From an uncultured Chloroflexota bacterium (GTDB lineage Bacteria > Chloroflexota > Anaerolineae > Aggregatilineales > Phototrophicaceae): a stretch of 32,435 nucleotides of DNA. Shown here piece by piece: positions 7,500 to 14,991 of the stretch; position 1 is the first letter of the stretch, and every line of letters begins with the position of its first letter. The stretch spans positions 1 to 32,435 of the forward strand of contig CALMZT010000806.1 of the NCBI GenBank assembly GCA_937870805.1, written 5' to 3'. The translations under genes were made by a program, and so were the position numbers. Under the pieces are notes generated by a model. That model saw only the letters and a list, made by a program, of their open reading frames with translations, ran no database searches and was not told where the DNA came from.

Positions 7500-8548
7500 G
7501 ACTCGGAAAAAGAATCCCTACCCCAGTCGGGGAAGAGGCGCTGTGGGAGCTGATTCCAGACCCGACAATCATTCTCGAAACAGACGAGATTGTTATTAAG
7601 CGAATCCCAAGGGCGGGAAATCACGCCCTATCGATCCTTAAGGATATCTATGTCGAGAAGGGCACGATGGACGATTGGAAGACCCTCTGTGAGCTGCACT
7701 ACAAGGGCCATACGCTCGCCGCAGGGTCCAGATTCTACCGATGCGTCTACGAGCAGAATGGCGTACCGTCACCGATTGGGATCATGGTCTTTGCGAACCC
7801 ACGACCGCTCGACCGCGACCGTATGCGGGTGTTTCCCCATATGAAGCCCAACCAGACCGGCAAGGACACAACGATGATGAACAAGCATCGTATCCGCGAG
7901 GGGCTGAATAAAGATTTCACGTGGAACAACCGCACGGTGCTCGACACGATGTATCGGTCCGGAGGCATCGCCTATCGGTTCAAAAATCTTGCCTATCGCA
8001 TGTACTGCTGCGAGTATGGAAAGAGAGTTGTCGAAAGCCGTTCGTCGATGGGCAAGTTCAACCCATTCTCAATCAAAGCCGGGATGAAGTTCACCACACC
8101 CACTTCAGCGAACGCGCTGCAAGCCGGTATCGAGTTCTTTCGGTCCAACTTCATAGCGTCGCCACACGACGTAGTGGCGCTGCTGGAAGAGCTTGCGGCC
8201 ATGCCGGAGGGCATTCGTGTGTTTACCGAGCGCAAGCTGCGGGAGTTCTATTACCGTCATAGCTCGATGGAGAAATCGGGCGACAAGCGAATGCTGGGAA
8301 CCTCGCGCGTGGATGCGCTGGATATCGGCTATGTGCTGCGCCAGGTGCAACAGCTGGTATTTGGGGCGACCGTGTACTGGGTCTGGATGAATCCCGATAT
8401 CACTTATGAAAAGATCAACGGCAGACGCACGTTGCGCTTTGCCAAACTTCCCAGTCGTTTGCCACTTTTGACATTCGACAACCAGGGTCCAAATGAGCCA
8501 CTGCGGCTCGACTTAATCAACGGAGTAAAAGATGCACCTAACCTCTAA
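7496..8548 (+). CDS. GNAT-like / Mom-like putative acyltransferase (350 aa)
   Basis: Segment SSMGKFNPFSIKAGMKF resembles the YNPFxEKAGM segment of GNAT domains paired or fused with soluble ABC ATPases; sits beside the ABC ATPase. Confidence 0.5.
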   Translation: MRLGKRIPTPVGEEALWELIPDPTIILETDEIVIKRIPRAGNHALSILKDIYVEKGTMDDWKTLCELHYKGHTLAAGSRFYRCVYEQNGVPSPIGIMVFANPRPLDRDRMRVFPHMKPNQTGKDTTMMNKHRIREGLNKDFTWNNRTVLDTMYRSGGIAYRFKNLAYRMYCCEYGKRVVESRSSMGKFNPFSIKAGMKFTTPTSANALQAGIEFFRSNFIASPHDVVALLEELAAMPEGIRVFTERKLREFYYRHSSMEKSGDKRMLGTSRVDALDIGYVLRQVQQLVFGATVYWVWMNPDITYEKINGRRTLRFAKLPSRLPLLTFDNQGPNEPLRLDLINGVKDAPNL

Positions 8549-8849
8549 GCAGCTCAACGTGTTGGGCGTCATTGTGAACGGAAATGGCACGCAGAATGGA
8601 GTCTTTATCCCCTGTGACCTTGACCAGATTATCGAACGCGTTGAGTACAAGCCAACAAAAGCGGCCATTCATTTCTCCATTCGCAACCTGATTCGCAAAG
8701 GATTGATTGAAAAAGTCAGCACTGAGCTACGCCGGGACCGCAGACGGGTGATTATCGCGCCGACGGAACTGGGTCGGTCTTCGTACAATTCGGGAGCAGA
8801 TTTGTCCTACATAGCGGACGAAGACGACACTTTTGGGGTCGAATCTTGA
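8532..8849 (+). CDS. winged-helix DNA-binding protein (105 aa)
   Basis: MHLTSKQLNVLGVI...AAIHFSIRNLIRKGLIEKV...RRVIIAPTELGR reads as a wHTH. Confidence 0.6.
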   Translation: MHLTSKQLNVLGVIVNGNGTQNGVFIPCDLDQIIERVEYKPTKAAIHFSIRNLIRKGLIEKVSTELRRDRRRVIIAPTELGRSSYNSGADLSYIADEDDTFGVES

Positions 8850-8898
8850 TTCTAAAATTAAAAACTAAGGTGGCTTATAACAGAATCAACGTGGGCGT

Positions 8899-8930
8899 TT
8901 ACTGTAAAGTCACTAGTGACTTTACAGTAA
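8899..8930. promoter_or_regulatory. Perfect 32-bp palindrome ttactgtaaagtcactagtgactttacagtaa, strongest copy of the dyad
   Basis: Equals its own reverse complement; core AAGTCACTAGTGACTT. Confidence 0.85.
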
Positions 8931-9015
8931 GTCTCTAAAACTGTCAAGCGCGTCATTTACATTAGCAAACACTTATATAGAAGGTAGTTTTTAACAGTCA
9001 AAATGCACACCATTT

Positions 9016-9086
9016 CGTATCCCGCGATTATAGTTTTAATTCATTTAAATTATAAAAATCAAAGAGATAGTCGTATCCCGCGATCT
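9016..9086 (+). repeat. Short direct repeat cgtatcccgcgat, two copies
   Basis: cgtatcccgcgattatag and cgtatcccgcgatcttcag. Confidence 0.5.
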
Positions 9087-9121
9087 TCAGATTTTAGACC
9101 TATATTAGATAAATCTTATGA

Positions 9122-9229
9122 ACTAAGGTAGTTTTTGGTTTCCCTTTATAAATACAGATTTCAAAAATACCTTTATAAGTTATAAGTTACTTATTAGGAA
9201 AAATTTTGAAAACCAAAAACTACCTTAGT
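9122..9229. repeat. 20-bp perfect inverted repeat actaaggtagtttttggttt (9122-9141) / aaaccaaaaactaccttagt (9210-9229)
   Basis: Exact reverse complements; partial copies near 8857 (aaaaactaaggtgg) and 8981 (aaggtagttttt). Confidence 0.8.
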
Positions 9230-9303
9230 CCTACAGACATGAAAAGGCGAAAGCAAATGCAGCGGAAATATAAACACACGACGGATTCGTTGACTTCAAA
9301 AAA

Positions 9304-9321
9304 TAAGTCAGTAGTGATTGA
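9304..9321 (+). promoter_or_regulatory. Dyad motif copy TAAGTCAGTAGTGATTGA
   Basis: Matches consensus; followed by TTGACA-17-TACATT. Confidence 0.5.
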
Positions 9322-9377
9322 CATTTTGGAAAAAGACATATACATTCACACCCGTAGTCTCCTAGTTGGTTCTCCTC

Positions 9378-9412
9378 ATATGGACGCGCTTTCCCTCGCG
9401 TCCATATTTTTT
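9378..9412 (+). terminator. Rho-independent terminator (atatggacgcg-ctttccct-cgcgtccatat-ttttt)
   Basis: 11-bp perfect stem, 8-nt loop, T-tract. Confidence 0.85.
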
Positions 9413-9428
9413 GCCTGAGAAGTCGAGA

Positions 9429-10070
9429 ATGGCTGAAGCAAAAACCGTTGCACCTAAAAGAAGAAAAGGCACCCGTCGGGGCAAGCAGCTAACACCAGCC
9501 GAAAAGGCAGAAGCTATCGCGCTCTGGCGTAACGGATCAACCACGCTCGATGAGCTCGCAGCCCGCTTTGATCGTGACAGAACGACTTTCATACGTCTGT
9601 TCAACGCTGCGGGCGTAACCAAGGGCGAGGCGAGCGCAGAACTAGCGCGCAAGGTCACAGAAGCGGTCGATAGTAGCGCGGTGAACGACGCGGGCGTTTT
9701 AGCTGAACGGATTCGCGAAACCAAAGAAGACCATTACAAGATGATCCGGAGCATGTCAAAACTGACATGGTCCACACTTGCTGCCGCAAAGACCGAAAAG
9801 CGCCCCCTTGCAACCACCATCAACGACTTGAAGGCGATTCAAACCGCCGCACAGATTTTTAAAATCTCGCGGGAGGAGTGCTTTGCTCTATTGGGGCTGA
9901 ACGACAAGGATCGGGAAGATGATACGCCTATGCCCGACTTGGTTCTCCGCGAGCTGACGGCTGACCAGGTTAAGGAAATGACGAATGCTCGCGTCGAGGA
10001 GGACGATCTGGGCATTGCGGCTGGCGCGCCAGAGATGGAGGATTACGACGATGGGAGTCTGCCGCAGTGA
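9429..10070 (+). CDS. terminase small subunit
   Basis: HTH-like N-terminus (AEAIALWRNGSTTLDELAARFDRDRTTFIRLF) immediately upstream of TerL; ATG at 9429. Confidence 0.75.
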   Translation: MAEAKTVAPKRRKGTRRGKQLTPAEKAEAIALWRNGSTTLDELAARFDRDRTTFIRLFNAAGVTKGEASAELARKVTEAVDSSAVNDAGVLAERIRETKEDHYKMIRSMSKLTWSTLAAAKTEKRPLATTINDLKAIQTAAQIFKISREECFALLGLNDKDREDDTPMPDLVLRELTADQVKEMTNARVEEDDLGIAAGAPEMEDYDDGSLPQ

Positions 10071-12370
10071 GTCGGCATTCGCCATCGGTAATTTACCTTC
10101 ATCCGAAGCAGATGGAGGTTTACCGTACCGAGTCCAGGTTCAAGGTTGTCGTGGCGGGTCGCCGGTGGGGGAAAGCGCTGGCTCTTGATACGCCTATACC
10201 AACTCCGCTTGGTTGGACCACGATGGGCGACCTAAAACAAGGCGACTTGGTGTTCGATGAAGCTGGCAAACCATGCAAGGTTGTCTACGCGCACGACGTA
10301 ATGTACGACCGTCCGTGTTACGAAGTTGAGTTTTCGGATGGCGAAAAGGTTATCGCGGACGGCGAGCACCTGTGGTCAACGTGGACTCACGCTGCTAGGA
10401 AAAACTCGCGGCGTAATCCCAAAGCGGGTTACGGCCCCTCCGTTTGCACTACCGAAGAGATTGCAAAAACGCTGACGATAGGAGTGCGCGAAGATTCGAA
10501 TCACAGCATTCAGTGCGCTCTGCCGGTAGAGTATTCAGAGGCAAATCTTCCAATCGACCCGTACATCTTCGGAATGTGGCTTGGGGATGGCGACAGTCGA
10601 TGCGCCGCGATAACGTGTGGCAGTGACGATCTTGAGCACGTATTGAATCAGGTCGAAATGGCGCTTGGCGCTAGACCGTCGTCACTGACGCAGGATGGGC
10701 GGTCGAAAGCGTGGCGCGTTTCTCTCACCACGGGTCGCGGGTGCGAAAGTGGAATTCAAAAGCATCTTCGCGACTTGGACGCATTGGGCAACAAGCACAT
10801 ACCGCGCAACTATTTGGAGTCTTCTGTTGAGCAGCGCATCGCACTTTTGCAGGGACTGATGGACTCAGACGGAACTTGCAACGGCCATGCGGGGAACTGT
10901 GAATTCACATCTACCAGCGCAGCGTTAGCATCAGGCACGCTCGAACTTGCTTTGTCACTCGGCATTAAGGCGACAATGACAGAGGGTCGCGCAACGCTGT
11001 ATAGCACGGATTGCGGTGCGAAGTATCGAGTGAAATTCTCGACTGATTTGCCAATCTTCAGAATGGAGCGAAAGCTTGCGAGGCTTCCTAAAACCAGAAG
11101 GTTTCGTATCGATCACAGATTCATAAAGGCAGTGCGCCTCGTAGCGTCCGTGCCTGTTCGCTGCATTACCGTGGACAGTCCGAACAGCTTATATCTCTGC
11201 ACTCGCTCGTTCATTCCAACGCATAACACCCAGCTAGCTAAAACCGCGATGCTGAAGTATGCCCGCGTGCGCAATCGCCTGATCTGGTATGTCGCGCCCA
11301 GCTACCGCATGGCAAAACAGATTATGTGGCCGGAGTTGATTGCTTCGATTCCGAAGCGGTGGATTCAGAAAATCAACGAAACGACCTTGTCGATCAAGCT
11401 GGTCAACGGAACGCGTCTCGAACTGAAGGGCGCCGACAATCCCGACTCGCTGCGCGGGGTGGGTATCCACTTTCTGGTAATGGACGAAGTGCAGGATATC
11501 GACCGGGAAGCCTGGTCCAAGGTGCTGCGTCCGACGCTAGCGTCAACGGGCGGTCATGCGCTGTTTATCGGTACGCCTAAAGCCTACAACTTTCTGTATG
11601 AGCTTTATGCGCTGGGGCAGATTGAGAAAAACCAAATCGCAAAACAGTGGCGAAGCTGGCAATTCCCGACCATGACCTCGCCCTTCATTCCGCTTGAGGA
11701 AATTGAAGCCGCGCGCGACGACATGGATGAGAAGTCGTTCAATCAGGAGTTCAATGCGAGCTTCGAAACGATGAGCGGACGGGTGTATCACTCCTTCGAC
11801 CGCAAGCTGCATCTCAAGAAGTGCGAGTTCAATCCCGCCTTGCCGATTTGGATTGGGCAAGACTTCAACATTGATCCAATGTCGTCGGTCATCATGCAGC
11901 CACAGGAAGACGGCACGGTCTGGGCGATAGACGAAATTGTGCTGTTTGGCTCCAATACGGAAGAGGCGTGCGACGAAATCGAACGCAAGTATTGGCGTCA
12001 CAAAGACAATATCGTTTTGTTTCCGGACCCTGCGAGCCAATATCGACAGCACGCACGCGGAGAGTCCGACCTGGATATTTTCAGAGAGCGTGGCATCAAG
12101 AAGCAGAAGTTCCATCGCAAGCACCCCGCAGTTGCCGACAGGGTAAACGCGGTGAACCGCATGTTGAAGTCGGCAAAGGGCGCCATTCGATTTTACGTCG
12201 ATCCTAAGTGCAAGCACTTGATTCAATCGCTCGAGCAGACGATTTACAAAAAGGGCGGACGCGACATCGACAAGGACGCAGACATTGAGCATAGCGGTGA
12301 CGCGCTTGGATACTGCATTGAGTTCATGTTCCCGGTTCGCAACGTCGAGATTATTGGCGTATCAATTTGA
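10067..12370 (+). CDS. terminase large subunit with an in-frame intein
   Basis: Extein: VVVAGRRWGK...TQLAKTAMLKYA (split Walker A), VMDEVQDIDREAW (Walker B-like), nuclease-like C-terminus with IGQDFNIDPMSSVIM. Confidence 0.9.
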   Translation: MSRHSPSVIYLHPKQMEVYRTESRFKVVVAGRRWGKALALDTPIPTPLGWTTMGDLKQGDLVFDEAGKPCKVVYAHDVMYDRPCYEVEFSDGEKVIADGEHLWSTWTHAARKNSRRNPKAGYGPSVCTTEEIAKTLTIGVREDSNHSIQCALPVEYSEANLPIDPYIFGMWLGDGDSRCAAITCGSDDLEHVLNQVEMALGARPSSLTQDGRSKAWRVSLTTGRGCESGIQKHLRDLDALGNKHIPRNYLESSVEQRIALLQGLMDSDGTCNGHAGNCEFTSTSAALASGTLELALSLGIKATMTEGRATLYSTDCGAKYRVKFSTDLPIFRMERKLARLPKTRRFRIDHRFIKAVRLVASVPVRCITVDSPNSLYLCTRSFIPTHNTQLAKTAMLKYARVRNRLIWYVAPSYRMAKQIMWPELIASIPKRWIQKINETTLSIKLVNGTRLELKGADNPDSLRGVGIHFLVMDEVQDIDREAWSKVLRPTLASTGGHALFIGTPKAYNFLYELYALGQIEKNQIAKQWRSWQFPTMTSPFIPLEEIEAARDDMDEKSFNQEFNASFETMSGRVYHSFDRKLHLKKCEFNPALPIWIGQDFNIDPMSSVIMQPQEDGTVWAIDEIVLFGSNTEEACDEIERKYWRHKDNIVLFPDPASQYRQHARGESDLDIFRERGIKKQKFHRKHPAVADRVNAVNRMLKSAKGAIRFYVDPKCKHLIQSLEQTIYKKGGRDIDKDADIEHSGDALGYCIEFMFPVRNVEIIGVSI
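10175..11227 (+). other. Intein (351 aa) with LAGLIDADG-type endonuclease in the TerL Walker A motif; predicted class 3
   Basis: Starts ALALDTPIPTPLGW, ends FIPTHN before T; block B GEHLW, block F VPVRCITVDSPNSLYL, DOD motifs FGMWLGDGD and LLQGLMDSDGT. Confidence 0.88.
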
Positions 12371-12372
12371 TC

Positions 12373-12401
12373 TTGCATATAAGTCACTAGTGAGGTATCT
12401 T
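12373..12401 (+). promoter_or_regulatory. Candidate promoter TTGCAT-17-TATCTT with dyad copy (12380-12397) in the spacer
   Basis: Hexamers at 12373-12378 and 12396-12401; very close to portal ATG 12408. Confidence 0.45.
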
Positions 12402-12407
12402 ATAGGA

Positions 12408-13937
12408 ATGGCTAAATCAGACGAACTTCAGCAAAAGAAACTCAAGCGGTTTCTTGAGCGCCGACACCCAGAATACAAGGACACCCTGACGCATTGGGAG
12501 TTTTTGGAATCCTGTTATGAGGGTGGTCGCGCTTGGTTCTCCAAGAATATATTTCGCTACATTAAGGAAGGCGACGTTGAGTTTACCGACCGCGTAAGCA
12601 GGGCCTATCGATTCAACCACACACGCGAGGTTGTTGACTTGGTGGACAAGCACCTGTTTAAGCAGGCGGTCGCGCGCTCCGAGGATGCGCCGGCATCTGT
12701 TAAAAAGTTTTGGGAAAAAGCGACGCTGAACAAGCTCGGGATCAAGGACTTCATGCGTCGCGTGTCGTCCAAGTCATCGATCCTTGGTCGCGTCTGGATT
12801 GTCGTGGATAACACCCACTCGAACGGCGTTGTCTCGGTCGCGGAAGCCCGGCAGACAGACTCCCGTACTTATGCTTACGTGGTGACTCCGAAGCATGTTC
12901 TTGATATGAGTTACGACAAGCAGGGCGGTCTGAATTGGATTTTAATTCACGAGCAGGTTCGCGAAGACGAAGACCCGCTTGAGTCCAGCGGTGATATGGT
13001 CAATCGATATCGGCTCTGGACTCAAAATGAGTGGACGCTTTTCACTGCCAGAAGCGATGGCCGCAAGGTTGTTGTGGAGCAGGATGGCCCATACGAGCAC
13101 GGTCTAGGTGTGGTTCCTGTATTCCCAGCCGATAACGTAATTAGCGATGAGCTATATGTTGCTCCTGCGTTAATAGACGATATCGCCTACCTTGACCGTG
13201 CTGTGTCAAATTACCTTTCAAACCTGGACGCGATTATTCAGGATCAGACTTTCTCTCAGCTTGCTATGCCGGCGCAGGGAATTGCTCCCGGAGAGGACGG
13301 GCACGATAAGCTCATTGACATGGGCACTAAGCGAATTTTCACCTATGACGGCGAAGGCGGCGCTGCCCCGTTCTTTCTGTCGCCTGACGTAAAGCAGGCG
13401 CAGCTTATTCTGTCGGTGGTCAACAAGATTATCGGCGAGATTTACCACACAGTCGGCCTTGCCGGTGAGCGCACCAAGGACGACAACTCCCAAGGTATTG
13501 ATAACAGCTCTGGGGTCGCTAAGGCTTATGACTTCGAGCGCGTTAATTCCCTGTTGGCGGCAAAGGCTGACTCGCTTGAGGTAATCGAAAACAAGCTCGC
13601 CTGGATGGTTGCGAAGTGGAATGGCGAGGAGAAGCAGCTTGAGGGTAGACGCGCAGTTAGCTATCCGGACGACTTTGACGTGCGTGGGTTGCACGACGAA
13701 TTTGAGATTGCGGCAAGACTTGCGCTGATCGAGTCACCGGACTCTGTTCGTCGCCGTCAAATGGAAACCGTTATCGACAAGCTTTTTCCGCAGCTTAAGA
13801 AGGAGCTTCGCGACAAAATGATTGCGGAATTAAAGAATTGGCCTCCCGAGATTGATTTGCTCGGAGACCCGCAAGGTTCCAACCCCATCAAGGCGGAAGG
13901 AAAAAATTCGCTAGCAAACAGACTAGTGAAATCGTAA
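12408..13937 (+). CDS. portal protein
   Basis: Follows TerL; size and composition typical of a portal; ATG 12408 preferred over the track start at 12285. Confidence 0.8.
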   Translation: MAKSDELQQKKLKRFLERRHPEYKDTLTHWEFLESCYEGGRAWFSKNIFRYIKEGDVEFTDRVSRAYRFNHTREVVDLVDKHLFKQAVARSEDAPASVKKFWEKATLNKLGIKDFMRRVSSKSSILGRVWIVVDNTHSNGVVSVAEARQTDSRTYAYVVTPKHVLDMSYDKQGGLNWILIHEQVREDEDPLESSGDMVNRYRLWTQNEWTLFTARSDGRKVVVEQDGPYEHGLGVVPVFPADNVISDELYVAPALIDDIAYLDRAVSNYLSNLDAIIQDQTFSQLAMPAQGIAPGEDGHDKLIDMGTKRIFTYDGEGGAAPFFLSPDVKQAQLILSVVNKIIGEIYHTVGLAGERTKDDNSQGIDNSSGVAKAYDFERVNSLLAAKADSLEVIENKLAWMVAKWNGEEKQLEGRRAVSYPDDFDVRGLHDEFEIAARLALIESPDSVRRRQMETVIDKLFPQLKKELRDKMIAELKNWPPEIDLLGDPQGSNPIKAEGKNSLANRLVKS

Positions 13938-14001
13938 GCGGTAAGTGAATGCCGCTATTTCCAACTAAAGGTCAAGAGAGTGACCCAAAGGAGTGTTAAA
14001 T

Positions 14002-14880
14002 ATGTCGTTGTATCTACGTAAATTGATGGCCCGTGGCGGTTATATGGATTCCGCCGATGACAATGGTGGGGCTGGCGGTGGTGGGGCGTCTGGCGATAAA
14101 GGCGGTGAGGGTGACGGCAATACGGCATCTGACAATAAAGGTGGCGAGGGTGACGGCAATACAGCGCCCGACAACAAGGGTGATGGAAAGACCAAGCCCA
14201 CCGATGAAGAGGCAAAGCTTCTGAAGGAGCTGATGAGTAAAAAAACTGCCCTTAAGGACGCGCAGGCAAAGCTGGATGCGGCAAGCGCACTCGCGGCTCA
14301 GCTTGAAGAGCTGGGTGGACTGGATTCGATTAAGGAGCTCGTCAAAACCAAGAAAGACGCCGAGCAGAAAAAGCTGGAAGATAAAGGCGAGTGGGATCGT
14401 TTGCGCGCGCAGATGGCCGAAGAGCACACGAAGGAAATCAAAGCAGTCAAGGACGCAGCCGAAGCCGCCAATGGTGAGAACGCGAAGTTGCGTGGAACGA
14501 TTGCGGAGCTGACAGTCGGGGCAGCGTTTGCCATGTCGTCATTTATCAAGGAAGACCTGACGATGCCGGTTTCAAAAGTGCGTGCGCTCTATGGAACGCA
14601 CTTTGAGTTTAACGACGGTCAGATCGTTGCCTATGACAAGCCTGCGGGAGCAGCGGAGCGCACCATGCTGGTTGACGGCAAGGGCGATCCCTTATCGTTT
14701 GAGGAGTCGATTAAGAAGATCATCGATGCCGATGCCGACCGCGACCAGCTGATTAAAAGCAAAACGAAGCCCGGTGCTGGCAGCGTGACGACCGGCAAGG
14801 GCGCGCCTCCCAAAACCGAAACAAAAACAAGCATTGATAAAATCTCTTCGGGATTAGCCGTAAGCCTATTGAAAAAGTAA
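14002..14880 (+). CDS. scaffolding-like protein
   Basis: Position between portal and MCP; charged coiled-coil composition. Confidence 0.65.
   Translation: MSLYLRKLMARGGYMDSADDNGGAGGGGASGDKGGEGDGNTASDNKGGEGDGNTAPDNKGDGKTKPTDEEAKLLKELMSKKTALKDAQAKLDAASALAAQLEELGGLDSIKELVKTKKDAEQKKLEDKGEWDRLRAQMAEEHTKEIKAVKDAAEAANGENAKLRGTIAELTVGAAFAMSSFIKEDLTMPVSKVRALYGTHFEFNDGQIVAYDKPAGAAERTMLVDGKGDPLSFEESIKKIIDADADRDQLIKSKTKPGAGSVTTGKGAPPKTETKTSIDKISSGLAVSLLKK
14098..14187 (+). repeat. Imperfect in-frame repeat (DKGGEGDGNTAxDN unit, about 2.3 copies)
   Basis: gataaaggcggtgagggtgacggcaatacggcatctgac / aataaaggtggcgagggtgacggcaatacagcgcccgac. Confidence 0.7.
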
Positions 14881-14897
14881 GTCACTAGTGATATAGT
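14869..14897 (+). promoter_or_regulatory. Candidate promoter TTGAAA-17-TATAGT with dyad copy (14878-14895) in the spacer
   Basis: Hexamers at 14869-14874 and 14892-14897, spacer exactly 17 bp; upstream of MCP. Confidence 0.6.
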
Positions 14898-14991
14898 GGC
14901 GCGCATTGGAAGGCTTTCTCTAAGTGAATTGAGCAAGTCGCCTAAACGAGAAGTTTGTTTGGAACGATTCAATTCACAAGGAGTAGTTTAA

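Noticed and set aside
9206-9418. 70-aa ORF starting TTG
   Set aside because: Starts in an inverted-repeat arm and ends through the terminator hairpin; probably not coding.
11543-12292. Long minus-strand ORF (249 aa) opposite TerL
   Set aside because: Shadow ORF opposite a well-supported TerL coding frame; no recognisable domain.
12285-12407. Upstream extension of the portal ORF in the track
   Set aside because: Overlaps the TerL 3' end and runs through the dyad; ATG 12408 is better.
14098-14187. Possible CRISPR-like or regulatory repeat
   Set aside because: Just an in-frame Gly/Asp-rich amino-acid repeat in the scaffold-like protein.
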